Shown: positions 25,382 through 34,530 of the stretch, in pieces
Layout: every line of letters starts with the position of its first letter
Numbering within the stretch: the first letter of the stretch is position 1
Assembly (NCBI GenBank): GCA_028279345.1
Contig: JANQNY010000006.1
Location: forward strand, 1-64,000
Source of the DNA: Geminicoccaceae bacterium
Lineage (GTDB): Bacteria; Pseudomonadota; Alphaproteobacteria; Geminicoccales; Geminicoccaceae
Reading direction: 5' to 3'
DNA: 64,000 nt
Program-made: the position numbers and the translations under genes
Notes under the pieces: model-generated
The model's database searches: none
What the model was told of the DNA's origin: nothing
The model's input: the letters and a program-made list of their open reading frames with translations, nothing else

Positions 25382-26332
25382 ATGACGTTGTTGCTGGCCC
25401 GACGCTTCGGTCAGATGCTGCTGATCATGGCGTTCGCCTCGCTCATCCTCTTCATGATCTTCGACACCGAAGAGTTCAAAAAGAAGATCGCGGTGGCCGA
25501 ACTCGGCGGCTTTGCCGTCTCTGCGCTGAGCGACCAGGATTACCAGGAGTGGTTGGCGGCAAAGGGCCTCGATAAGCCCTTTTACCAACGCTACTTCACC
25601 TGGATCGGCGACATTTTCCGCGGCGACTTTGGGCACTCGTTCGAGAAGAACACCGCCGTCGGCCCGCTGATTGCCGACCGATTGTGGAACACGGCGATCC
25701 TGGCCTTCTGGGTCTTCGCGCTGATGATACCCATCGCCCTCGTGACCGGCGTGCTCGCCGGCATGAGCGAAGGCTCGGCGATGGATCGATCGCTTTCGTT
25801 CGTCTCGGTGTTCACGACGTCGATCCCCGAGATCGCGACCGCCATCCTGCTCACGGTCTTTCTGGCTTTGGGCCTAGGCTGGCTCCCAGCAAAGGCGGCG
25901 ATGACGCAGGGTTTCGACCCGTGGCAACTCGTGCTGCCGGTCCTCACCCTCGTGCTCTACGGCTTCGGCTACATCGCCCGCATGACCCGTGCGTCGATGG
26001 CGGAGGTGATGACCTCGAACTACATCCGCACGGCCGTGCTCAAGGGCCTACCGTATCGCCAGGTGATCCTTGGCCATGCGCTGCGCAATGCGCTGATTGC
26101 ACCTTTCACGGTCATCGTCCTGCAGCTCAACTGGCTCTTGTCCGGCGTGGTCGTGGTCGAGGTGTTCTTCGAGTATGACGGCTTCGGCAAGCTCTTGCTG
26201 GAAGCCGCTCTGTTCGGCGACATCTACGTCGTTCAAGCCGCGACCCTCATCGCCGTCGTGGTGGCATGCACATCCCAGATCATCTCCGACGTGGGCTACA
26301 CCTTCCTCAACCCTCGCATTCGCTTCGCCTGA
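25382..26332 (+). CDS. ABC transporter permease, DppB/OppB type
   Basis: Inner-membrane permease of 316 residues. N-terminal membrane helix LLLARRFGQMLLIMAFASLILFMIF, a periplasmic stretch with FYQRYFTWIGDIFRGDFGHSF, and further segments. The EAA-like coupling loop reads NYIRTAVLKGLPYRQVILGHALRNAL (about 218-243), the hallmark that contacts the ATPase. About six membrane spans. It follows the binding protein by 103 bases, in which GGACCGCC precedes the ATG, and precedes the second permease by 12 bases. Confidence 0.92.
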   Translation: MTLLLARRFGQMLLIMAFASLILFMIFDTEEFKKKIAVAELGGFAVSALSDQDYQEWLAAKGLDKPFYQRYFTWIGDIFRGDFGHSFEKNTAVGPLIADRLWNTAILAFWVFALMIPIALVTGVLAGMSEGSAMDRSLSFVSVFTTSIPEIATAILLTVFLALGLGWLPAKAAMTQGFDPWQLVLPVLTLVLYGFGYIARMTRASMAEVMTSNYIRTAVLKGLPYRQVILGHALRNALIAPFTVIVLQLNWLLSGVVVVEVFFEYDGFGKLLLEAALFGDIYVVQAATLIAVVVACTSQIISDVGYTFLNPRIRFA

Positions 26333-26344
26333 GGGAGACGGACC

Positions 26345-27367
26345 ATGGCCACTGTCACCGTCGATGTCCCAGAGCGCGGCTGGCTCGAGCGCCTGGAGAG
26401 TACGCGCGCCGTCATCGCGCTGATTCTGCTGATGTGGGTGCCGCTGAACGTCTATGTGATGTTCGGACGGAGCTTCGGCGACTTCGCCGACTATCTGCTG
26501 GTGCCCGCGGTGCCGGCAACGGCGCTTCTGTACTTCCTCACGCTTCGGGCCTTCCGCGAGAGCAGGATCGCGCTGATCGGCGCCACCTTGGTGTTCTTCT
26601 GGCTGTTCATGGCGGTTTCGGCGCCCTTCCTGCCCTTGGTCGACCCCAACGAGCCCATCGCACCCTTCACGCCGCCGCTGACCGAGGCGCGCGACCACTT
26701 CTTCCTGCTCGGCGCCGACTTCAAGGGTCGCGATATGCTGAGCCGGGCCATCTGGGGCTGCCAACGTGTCCTCGTTTGGGGCGTGACGGCGACGCTCGTC
26801 GCCTACGTCATCGGCACCATGTTCGGCCTGCTTGCCGGCTACCTTGCGGGCTGGTGGGACGAGGTGATCTCGTTCATCGCCAACGTGTTCCTCTCGTTCC
26901 CCGTGATGGTGCTCTTCATCGTCATCTTGAACTATCTGGGCGCCAGCGGCTTCAACATCGTCATCGCTGTCACCTTCGCCTCCGCACCGGCGATCATGCG
27001 TATCGTCCGCGGGCTCACGCTCGACATCAAGACGCGTGACTATGTGTTTGCGGCGCAGACCAGGGGCGAGGCGCCCCTCTGGATCATGCTGGTTGAGCTC
27101 CTGCCGAACGTGCGCGGGCCGCTCATCGTGGATGCGTGCTTGAGGCTCGGCTACACGACGGTCGCGATCACCACCCTCACCTTCTTGGGCCTCGGCCTGC
27201 AGCCACCCGATCCCGACTGGGGCCTGATGATCCGCGAGAGCGCCAAGACCGCGCTCCTTTGGAAGTTCTCCTACATGCTGCTGGTGCCCGCCTTGTCGGT
27301 TTCGAGCCTGATCCTCGGCTTCAACCTCCTGGCCGACGGTCTCCGCGAAATCTCCCTGAAAGACTGA
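26345..27367 (+). CDS. ABC transporter permease, DppC/OppC type
   Basis: Second permease of the peptide-type importer, 340 residues. The HPLGTD-type motif of the family appears as FLLGADFKGRDMLSRAIWG (about 117-135), and the coupling loop is DYVFAAQTRGEAPLWIMLVELLPN (about 226-249). A stretch of two to three hydrophobic segments precedes the usual core (residues 15-95), which makes the N-terminus longer than average. ATG at 26345 follows GAGGGAGACGG. The ATPase starts 14 bases after the stop. Confidence 0.91.
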   Translation: MATVTVDVPERGWLERLESTRAVIALILLMWVPLNVYVMFGRSFGDFADYLLVPAVPATALLYFLTLRAFRESRIALIGATLVFFWLFMAVSAPFLPLVDPNEPIAPFTPPLTEARDHFFLLGADFKGRDMLSRAIWGCQRVLVWGVTATLVAYVIGTMFGLLAGYLAGWWDEVISFIANVFLSFPVMVLFIVILNYLGASGFNIVIAVTFASAPAIMRIVRGLTLDIKTRDYVFAAQTRGEAPLWIMLVELLPNVRGPLIVDACLRLGYTTVAITTLTFLGLGLQPPDPDWGLMIRESAKTALLWKFSYMLLVPALSVSSLILGFNLLADGLREISLKD

Positions 27368-27381
27368 GGAGGACCACGGCC

Positions 27382-29520
27382 ATGGTCGCCACAAGCGCGC
27401 CCACTCCCGTCCTCGAATGCCGCGATCTCTGCATCTCCTACTTTACCCGCGCGGGCGAGATTCCCGCCGTGGTCGACTTCAATCTCAAGGTCATGCCTGG
27501 GGAATCGGTCGGCATCGTCGGTGAGTCCGGCTGCGGCAAGTCGACGGTCGCACTGGCGGTGATGCAGTACATGGGCAAGAACGGCCGCATCGTTTCAGGC
27601 GAGATCCTCTTCAATGGGCGCGACCTGACGGCCATGAGCCAGGAAGAGCTGCGCCAGCTCCGCGGCTCGCAGATCTCGATGGTCTATCAGGAGCCGATGG
27701 CCTCGTTGAACCCGGCGATGCGCATCGGTCGCCAGCTCATGGAGGTGCCGCTCCACCACGAGAAGGTGAGCGAGGCGGAAGCTCATGACCGCGCGCTCGA
27801 CATGCTCGGCCGGGTCAAGCTGCCGGACCCGCAACGCATCTTGGAGGCTTTTCCGCACCAGATCTCGGGCGGGCAGCAGCAGCGCGTGGTGATCGCCATG
27901 GCGCTCCTGTCAGGGCCGTCGCTCTTGCTTCTCGACGAGCCGACCACGGCGCACGACGTCACCGTCGAGGCCGGCATCGTCGAACTCATCGGCGAGATCG
28001 CCCGCGAATTCGGCACCTCGATGATCTACATCAGCCACAATCTCGGGCTGATCCTGGAAACCTGCGACCGCATCACCGTCATGTACTCCGGCGAGGCGGT
28101 AGAAGTCGGCACGGTCAAGCAAGTCTTCGACCGGATGCGCCATCCCTACACGCGTGGGCTCTTCAACTCGATCCCGCTACCCGGGGCGGACAAGTACGCC
28201 AGACCGCTGGTCCCCATCCCTGGACAATTGCCGCTCCCGCACGAGCGACCGGATGGCTGCAATTTCGGTCCGCGCTGCGACTACTTCAAGGAAGGCGTCT
28301 GCGATCACGGCCTGATTGAGATGCGGCCGGTGTCGCGCGAGACTGGCCATGAGAGTCGCTGCCGCCGGTTCGAGGAGATCGACTGGGATGCGGCGGCACC
28401 AAAGCGGCACGAAGTGGAAGAGGCCCCGCTCGGCCGCAAGGTGCTCGAGGTGCAGGACCTCAAGAAATACTACGAGATCCACGACCGCTCGTTGATGGCG
28501 CTGCTTACCGGCAAGGAGCCGCGCTACGTCAAGGCGAACGAGAAGCTCGATTTCGATGCGCAGGAGGCGGAGACGGTCGCGATCGTCGGCGAATCCGGGT
28601 GCGGCAAGTCGACCTTCGCCAAGGTGATGATGGGCCTCGAGCGGGCGACCGCCGGGAAGCTCTTGCTCGACAATCAAGACATCGGTCAGTTGCCCGTGCA
28701 ACGCCGCGACAAGGCCATGGTGGGCTACCTGCAAATGGTCTTCCAAAACCCCTTCGACACGCTGAACCCGAGCCACACGGTTGGCTCACAGATCGCCCGC
28801 GTGATCCGCAAGTTCGGTGTGGAGCGCGACCCGGACAAGGTGAAGGAGCGGGTGCTGCACTTGCTCGACACCGTCAAGCTGCCGCGCGATTTCTACCTCC
28901 GACGGCCACGCCAGCTCTCCGGCGGTCAGAAGCAGCGCGTCGGGATTGCCCGTGCCTTCGCCGGCAACCCCAAGGTGGTCGTCGCCGACGAACCGGTCTC
29001 GGCGCTTGACGTCTCGGTCCAGGCGGCGGTCACGCAGCTGTTGATGGACATCCAGTTCGAGCACCGAACGACGCTCGTCTTCATCAGCCATGACCTGTCG
29101 CTAGTGCGCTACCTCGCCGATCGCGTCGTCGTCATGTATCTCGGCCACATCGCCGAGCAGGGCACCACGGACGAGGTGTTCCGCCCGCCCTACCACCCCT
29201 ACACCGAAGCCTTGCTGTCGGCCGTGCCGATCGCCGACACTTCGGTGCAGAAGAAGCACATCGTGCTTGAAGGCGACATCCCGAGCGCGCTCAACCCACC
29301 GTCGGGCTGCCCGTTTCAGACGCGGTGCCCGCGCAAGATCGGCAAGATCTGCGAAGACGAGGTACCGCCGGTGCGCGAGTTCGGCGCCGGTCATCGGATC
29401 GCCTGCCATCTCACGCCCGAAGAGCTGACAGCGATGGATCCGGTGATCGTGCTCAGCGAGCATGCCGACGAGACCGCTCTGCAGCCGGAAGACGCAGCCG
29501 CTCCATCCGGCGACGACTGA
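27382..29520 (+). CDS. ABC transporter ATP-binding protein, fused DppD-DppF type
   Basis: Cytoplasmic ATPase (712 residues) with two nucleotide-binding domains fused in tandem, energising the importer. Domain 1 has Walker A GESGCGKST near residue 47, signature ISGGQQQR and Walker B LLLLDEPTTAHD. Domain 2 has Walker A at about 403-411, signature LSGGQKQR and Walker B VVADEPVSALD. Each is followed by an oligopeptide-ABC C-terminal cysteine motif (GCNFGPRCDYFKEGVC and GCPFQTRCPRKIGKIC). The first D-loop reads TAHD where SALD or TALD is usual. ATG at 27382 has GGAGGACC upstream; the open frame runs further upstream but overlaps the permease gene. Confidence 0.93.
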   Translation: MVATSAPTPVLECRDLCISYFTRAGEIPAVVDFNLKVMPGESVGIVGESGCGKSTVALAVMQYMGKNGRIVSGEILFNGRDLTAMSQEELRQLRGSQISMVYQEPMASLNPAMRIGRQLMEVPLHHEKVSEAEAHDRALDMLGRVKLPDPQRILEAFPHQISGGQQQRVVIAMALLSGPSLLLLDEPTTAHDVTVEAGIVELIGEIAREFGTSMIYISHNLGLILETCDRITVMYSGEAVEVGTVKQVFDRMRHPYTRGLFNSIPLPGADKYARPLVPIPGQLPLPHERPDGCNFGPRCDYFKEGVCDHGLIEMRPVSRETGHESRCRRFEEIDWDAAAPKRHEVEEAPLGRKVLEVQDLKKYYEIHDRSLMALLTGKEPRYVKANEKLDFDAQEAETVAIVGESGCGKSTFAKVMMGLERATAGKLLLDNQDIGQLPVQRRDKAMVGYLQMVFQNPFDTLNPSHTVGSQIARVIRKFGVERDPDKVKERVLHLLDTVKLPRDFYLRRPRQLSGGQKQRVGIARAFAGNPKVVVADEPVSALDVSVQAAVTQLLMDIQFEHRTTLVFISHDLSLVRYLADRVVVMYLGHIAEQGTTDEVFRPPYHPYTEALLSAVPIADTSVQKKHIVLEGDIPSALNPPSGCPFQTRCPRKIGKICEDEVPPVREFGAGHRIACHLTPEELTAMDPVIVLSEHADETALQPEDAAAPSGDD

Positions 29521-29651
29521 GCGCCAAGAGCTGCCGACGGCACACGGCGACGGCCTTGCGAGAGCAGCCAGTCGGCGAGACAAGAGGACCATACCTTGTC
29601 GCGACCGGAGAATAGGTTTATTTTCCGTAGTCGCTGCAAGGACCCTGCCTC

Positions 29652-32009
29652 ATGACCGCCCTGCCGGACGACGCGGACCTATCCCCGGGAGACGATAGCG
29701 ACAGACTGGACTTGTCCGGGCCGGCGTTTCGGGCGTTGAGTCTGCACGTGCTAGATCCCCTTGCGGAGCAGCTGGCCCGCGGCGAAGTCGTTCGTGTCTG
29801 GGTCCCAGGCTGTGGCGACGGGACGATGGCGTTCGCCTTGACCCTGGCGCTCCTGGAGCGTGTCGGCGGACGCATCTCACCCACGCAGCTCCGCGTCTTC
29901 GCCACCGACGTCGACCCCAAGCGCATCGCCGTCGCGAGCCAGGGCCAGCTCGATCGCCGGCAAGCGCGCGCCTTCATTCGCGCCGGTTTTCGGCGGCGCT
30001 TCGCCTGGACGGGCAAGCGTTGGCAGGTGCGGCCCAGTGTTAGGGGTCGCATCGTCTTCAGCGTACATGACGCGCTCAGGGATACGGCCTTCGGCCATGT
30101 TGATCTGGTCTTCGCGCGCGGTCTCGCCGAACGCGTCTCCTCTGCATGCCAGATTTGTGTGCTGAAGGAGTGCCTGCGCGCGCTGAACCCGGGGGGGTGG
30201 TTCATCGTTGAGCCGTTGCAGCGGGTCGACCAGCTGTTCACCGGTCTGCACCCGATTGCTGCCGAGCACGGGATCTACCGGGTGGGGCGCAATCCCAGCC
30301 CCTGGCGTACGTCACGCTTTCTGCCGCCCGCGAGTGAGCATTGGAACAGCTCCGAGCTGGTGGAGCGCATCAGCGAGCACTTTGCGCCCACCGCGCTCGT
30401 CGTCGACGAAGTCGGCAAGGTGCGGGGCGCCACGCGAAGAGCCGCCAAGTTGCTGCTCCAAAGTGCGCCGCGGCAGCCGTGCATGCTGAGCATCGCCACG
30501 CGACCACAGACGCGTGAAGGGCTGCTGAACGCCTTTGTGCGGGCGTTGCGGACAGGCGCGACGACGAGCCAGCGGATGGACCACGACGACCGGCTAGCCG
30601 TCGCCGTCACGAGCCTCTCGCGCACCCAGCGCAGTCGGGACGCTCTCTGGCTCTTACGCATCCGAGAGCATTCCAGCCGGGACGTCGACGCTTCGGTATC
30701 ACTCCCGCTGCGCGAGCATCTGGTCGCCACCGCCGAGACGCTGAAGCGAGCGATGGAGGAAGCGGCGAACCACAACCTCGCGCTGAAGACGACCAACGAC
30801 GCGCTGCAGAGCACCATCGACGAGCTCGAGGGCTCCAATCGGCGCTTCGCCTCGATGAACACGGAGCTGATCGCTGTGCGACACGAACACGAAAAGCGGA
30901 TCGCTGAGCTCGATGCGCTCAATCTCGACGTCGAGAACCTGCTGCGCGCTGCGAATCTCGTGCTCGTGGTGCTCGACGGGGACGGCAGGCTGAGGCGCTA
31001 CACGCCGGCGGCAGCGCGCCTCTTCCGGCTGGCGCGGACTGATCTCGGGAGGCCGCTTGCGGAGCTCGTGCCAGCGGGCATGAGCGATCTCCTCGGAGCG
31101 CTCGACGAAGCGCTAGGCGCGGCCAAGGCGGACGCCCAGCTGCCGATCGATTTCCCAAGCGGCGGCGAACGGCGGACCGGTCTCGCCCGCGTCCGCGCCT
31201 TTCTCGACGACGACGGCAAGCAGATGGGTGCCATCCTTACGATCACCGACATCTCTGAGCTGAAGGCTGCCGAAGACGTGCTCCGCGAGCAGAATGTAGC
31301 GTTGACTAGGGCCAACGAGGATCTCGAGCGCTTCGCCTACATCGCCTCGCACGACCTGAAGTCGCCGCTGCGCTCGGTTCGCACCATGCTCGAGTTCCTG
31401 CGTAGCGACCTCGGTGACGCGCTGACAGGTGAAAACCGCGACCATCTGGACCTCGTCGCGGTCCGCGTGCAGCAGATGGAGCAGATGATCCAGGATCTGC
31501 TCGCCTATTCACGGCTTGGCCGAGAAAACGTCACCGCCGAGGACGTATCCGTGCGGGACCTGGTGCAGAGCCAGGTCGGGCTGTTGCACGTGCCCGCAGG
31601 CTTCGAGATCACGCTCGGCGAAGACCTGCCGCGCCTCACAACGGACGCGGGCCTGTTCGAGCATGTGGTCCGGAACCTCATCGAGAACGCCATCAAGCAC
31701 CACGATCAAGAGACGGGCCGCATCACGTTCCGCGCGGTGGCCGCGGCACCGATCCCAACCTTCGAAGTCGTCGACGATGGGCCGGGTATCCCGGAGCGCT
31801 ACCACGAGCGCATCTTCGAGATCTTCCAAAAGGCGGCCGGTCGCGGCGAGCAGAGTGGTAGCGGCATGGGCTTGGCGCTGGTGAAGAAGGCCGTCGAGCG
31901 CAATGGCGGCACGATCACGGTCGAGAGCGGCGATGCCGAGCGCGGCACGACCTTTCGGTTCACGTGGCCCGAACGGAAAGTTGCCCAGTCTCCGGCCCAG
32001 ACCGCCTGA
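29652..32009 (+). CDS. Hybrid CheR-like methyltransferase / PAS / sensor histidine kinase
   Basis: A 785-residue cytoplasmic protein. An N-terminal CheR-type domain (about 20-235) has VWVPGCGDGTMAFALTLAL at the SAM site and later VFARG and LNPGGWFIVE, but departs from the usual AGCSTGEEPYS motif, so methyl transfer is uncertain. A coiled coil (about 345-430) links to a PAS domain (about 432-540). The kinase core follows, with the H box FAYIASHDLKSPL (His567), N box LIENAIKHH, G1 DDGPGIPER and G2 GSGMGLALV. No CheB domain, no membrane segment and no response regulator are nearby. Similar CheR-PAS-kinase proteins sense light or redox through PAS cofactors; the PAS ligand is unknown. Confidence 0.88.
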   Translation: MTALPDDADLSPGDDSDRLDLSGPAFRALSLHVLDPLAEQLARGEVVRVWVPGCGDGTMAFALTLALLERVGGRISPTQLRVFATDVDPKRIAVASQGQLDRRQARAFIRAGFRRRFAWTGKRWQVRPSVRGRIVFSVHDALRDTAFGHVDLVFARGLAERVSSACQICVLKECLRALNPGGWFIVEPLQRVDQLFTGLHPIAAEHGIYRVGRNPSPWRTSRFLPPASEHWNSSELVERISEHFAPTALVVDEVGKVRGATRRAAKLLLQSAPRQPCMLSIATRPQTREGLLNAFVRALRTGATTSQRMDHDDRLAVAVTSLSRTQRSRDALWLLRIREHSSRDVDASVSLPLREHLVATAETLKRAMEEAANHNLALKTTNDALQSTIDELEGSNRRFASMNTELIAVRHEHEKRIAELDALNLDVENLLRAANLVLVVLDGDGRLRRYTPAAARLFRLARTDLGRPLAELVPAGMSDLLGALDEALGAAKADAQLPIDFPSGGERRTGLARVRAFLDDDGKQMGAILTITDISELKAAEDVLREQNVALTRANEDLERFAYIASHDLKSPLRSVRTMLEFLRSDLGDALTGENRDHLDLVAVRVQQMEQMIQDLLAYSRLGRENVTAEDVSVRDLVQSQVGLLHVPAGFEITLGEDLPRLTTDAGLFEHVVRNLIENAIKHHDQETGRITFRAVAAAPIPTFEVVDDGPGIPERYHERIFEIFQKAAGRGEQSGSGMGLALVKKAVERNGGTITVESGDAERGTTFRFTWPERKVAQSPAQTA

Positions 32010-32029
32010 TAGCTGACCCGTCCGGCACG

Positions 32030-32614
32030 TCAAAGGCTCGCGAGCCGTCGTGCGACACGATCGATGAAGGCGCTGCGCTGTGAGGAAGAAGCGATGTTGA
32101 GGTGGTAGATCGCCTCGTAGTGGACGCGGACGCCCGGCGCCAGGAACCAACGCAGACAACGCTTCACGATCCGCCGCGGCGGGTCGCCGACCCAAAGCGC
32201 ATGCAGCCGCGGACGGCCGTAGGTCGTGATGCCGACGAGTGCTCGAACGTGGGTGAGGAGCGGCCGCACATTTGCCGGATCGGAAAGGTCAAATGCCACC
32301 CCCGGCATCAGCACGCGGTCGAAGAAGCCCTTGAGGATCGCTGGTGGGCCGAAGGACCAGGTGGGAAACTGCACGACGAGCGCGTCCGCCGCTCGCAACC
32401 GCTCCACATAGCCTTCGAGCCCTTGTTGATTCCGCTTCGTGTCTTCGTAGCGGCGCCACTCATCGGCGCTCAGGACCGGGTCGAAGCCGTCGGCGTAGAG
32501 GTCCAGGAGATCGACCTCGTGCCCGGCGCCAGCGAGCGCCTCAACGCCGCGTGCGCGGATGGCGGCATGGAAGCTCTCGTCTAGCGGATGACTGTAGAGG
32601 TAGAGAACGCGCAT
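32030..32614 (-). CDS. NAD(P)H-dependent flavodoxin-like oxidoreductase
   Basis: A 194-residue quinone/azo-reductase-type flavoprotein (flavodoxin_2 family). Features are the FMN phosphate loop MRVLYLYSHPLDESF, the second loop FPTWSFGPPAILKGFFDRVLMPGVAF (about 91-116), and TYGRPRL near residue 140. Such proteins reduce quinones or regulate potassium efflux (KefF-like). It lies 207 bases downstream of the NitT-type permease on the same strand and convergent to the kinase. ATG at 32612-32614 aligns with the family start; the upstream in-frame portion is arginine-rich and discounted. Confidence 0.87.
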   Translation of the reverse strand: MRVLYLYSHPLDESFHAAIRARGVEALAGAGHEVDLLDLYADGFDPVLSADEWRRYEDTKRNQQGLEGYVERLRAADALVVQFPTWSFGPPAILKGFFDRVLMPGVAFDLSDPANVRPLLTHVRALVGITTYGRPRLHALWVGDPPRRIVKRCLRWFLAPGVRVHYEAIYHLNIASSSQRSAFIDRVARRLASL

Positions 32615-32821
32615 GCACCCGACCCGGTCGCCTCGATCCCGACGTTGAGCGTCGGGTTCACAAGCCCGGCCAAGTAGACCAAGGTCCACGCTGAGAGAGG
32701 CTCGGCGCCTCACCCGTCTCAGATGGCCATGACGGTCGCACGTTCGGCAGGGTCGGCCAGGAACGTCGTGAGCATCACCAGATGTCGCCGCTGCAGCTCG
32801 GAGCAGAGGAACGCGAGGCGG

Positions 32822-33694
32822 CTATTTCTCGCGTTCCAGCGCGCTCTCGTGCCACTTCCGTAGAAGCAGGTGCGAAAGCAGCGACAGCGTGAGGAAGATG
32901 GCGATGCCGGTCAGCGAGATCAGCAAGAGCGCGGCGAACATCCTTGGAATGTTGAGGCGATAGCCGGCTTCTAGAATGCGATAGGCGAGGCCAGAGCCGG
33001 CACCGGCCGTACCGGCCGCGAACTCAGCCACGATGGCTCCGATGAGCGCGAGACCGCCCGCGATCTTGAGTCCTCCGAGGAAGTAGGGCATCGCCGCTGG
33101 AAGGCGTAAGAAACGCATGGTTTGCCAACGGGTTGCGCCATAAAGCTCAAACAAGCTCTGAAGATTGTGATCGGCCGAGTTCAAGCCGAGCGTTGTGTTG
33201 GCGAGGATCGGGAAGAAGGCGACAATCCAGGCGCAAATCAGGAGAGCGGCGTAGGTGCTGTCGACGTAGATGAGAATCAACGGCGCGATCGCCACGATCG
33301 GTGTCACCTGAAGCACGACCGCAAAGGGAAAGAGGGAAAACTCGACCCACTTCGACAGGCTGAACAGCACGGCGAGGCCGACTCCGCCGACGATTGCCAC
33401 GGCCAGCGCCAGGAAGGTGATCTGCAGCGTCATGAGCAGCGACGCGGACAGCGTGCCCCAGTCGCGCACGAGACTCTGCAGGACCAGACTGGGCGACGGA
33501 AGGATGTAGTGCGGGATCTGGTTCCACCAGACCACCAGCTCCCAAGCGATCAATGCGAGCCCGGCGATCAAGACTGGCGCTCCCCAGCGCAGCAAGCGGT
33601 CTCGGTGACTTTGGCGCTCCCGCGCGTCGGCCATTGGGGAGTCCTGCGCGCCATGACGCCCGCGAACGGCGGCGCGCGCAATCGCCGAGGACAT
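32822..33694 (-). CDS. ABC transporter permease, NitT/TauT (SsuC/ThiX-like) family
   Basis: Inner-membrane permease of 290 residues with about six spans and the coupling loop LYGATRWQTMRFLRLPAAMPYFLGGLKI (about 192-219). ATG at 33692-33694 overlaps the ATPase stop by one base (TGATG), a coupled start, although an in-frame extension is open upstream. Forms an importer with the ATPase and binding protein upstream on the minus strand. Confidence 0.9.
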   Translation of the reverse strand: MSSAIARAAVRGRHGAQDSPMADARERQSHRDRLLRWGAPVLIAGLALIAWELVVWWNQIPHYILPSPSLVLQSLVRDWGTLSASLLMTLQITFLALAVAIVGGVGLAVLFSLSKWVEFSLFPFAVVLQVTPIVAIAPLILIYVDSTYAALLICAWIVAFFPILANTTLGLNSADHNLQSLFELYGATRWQTMRFLRLPAAMPYFLGGLKIAGGLALIGAIVAEFAAGTAGAGSGLAYRILEAGYRLNIPRMFAALLLISLTGIAIFLTLSLLSHLLLRKWHESALEREK

Positions 33695-34485
33695 CAGGCC
33701 TCCCCCATCGCTCGCTTCAGCGCCGCTGAGGCCAGGCGGCACCAGTCGTTGTAGGCCTGCGAGGTCCGAAAGGCGTCGTCGCGCGGGTATGGTGCCGTCA
33801 CATCGATCTCGTCGACGACGCGTCCCGGCCGCGTCGCCATGACGAGAATGCGCTCGGAGAGATAGACGCTCTCGAAGACGCTGTGCGTGACGAAGACCAC
33901 CGTGAACCGACGACTACGCCAGAGATCGAGCAGGTCGTTGTTGAGCTTGAATCGGGTGATCTCGTCGAGTGCTGCGAACGGCTCGTCCATCAACAACACC
34001 TTGGGCCTGGTGACGAGCGCTCTCGCGATCGACACCCGCATCTTCATGCCGCCTGAGAGCTCTCGTGGATAAGCCTTTGCAAAATCAACCAATCCAACAA
34101 GGTCGAGCGCTTCGAGAACGCGCTCCTCCACGGCGCCGCGAGACATGCGCTGCAGCCGCAACGGCAGGTAGACATTGTCGAAGGCGGTGGCCCAAGGCAT
34201 CAGCGTCGGCTCTTGGAATACGAAGCCGATGTCGCCGATCTCGACGTTGCCGTTCCAGACGATCCGGCCGGCGCTGGCGCCCGCGAGACCGGCGACGATC
34301 CGAAGCGCCGTGCTCTTGCCACAGCCCGACGGCCCGAGGAGGCTGATGAAGGCATGCTCGCCGACTGCCAGGTTCAGATTCTCGAGAGCCACCGTACCGT
34401 TGGCGAACGTCTTGTTGACGCCTTGCAGCTCGACGAGCGTCGGCTTGGCGGCGAGCGGTGGCGCAGCAAGGCTAGCCTCGACCAA
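33694..34485 (-). CDS. ABC transporter ATP-binding protein, NitT/TauT family
   Basis: Cytoplasmic ATPase of 263 residues. Walker A GPSGCGKST near residue 50, Q-loop FQEPTLMPWATAFDN, signature LSGGMKMRVSIARAL, Walker B VLLMDEPFAALDEITR and H-loop FVTHSVFESV are all intact. It is the middle gene of the minus-strand importer operon, 45 bases after the binding protein. Confidence 0.93.
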   Translation of the reverse strand: MVEASLAAPPLAAKPTLVELQGVNKTFANGTVALENLNLAVGEHAFISLLGPSGCGKSTALRIVAGLAGASAGRIVWNGNVEIGDIGFVFQEPTLMPWATAFDNVYLPLRLQRMSRGAVEERVLEALDLVGLVDFAKAYPRELSGGMKMRVSIARALVTRPKVLLMDEPFAALDEITRFKLNNDLLDLWRSRRFTVVFVTHSVFESVYLSERILVMATRPGRVVDEIDVTAPYPRDDAFRTSQAYNDWCRLASAALKRAMGEA

Positions 34486-34530
34486 AGGTCCTCCAAAGGG
34501 ATCGAGCGCTAAGGCGCCCTCGAACCCCGC

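Noticed and set aside
26048-27394. Minus-strand frame of 448 codons across the peptide ABC permeases
   Set aside because: Shadow of the permease genes; composition is charged and repetitive (HDE-rich), with no family signal.
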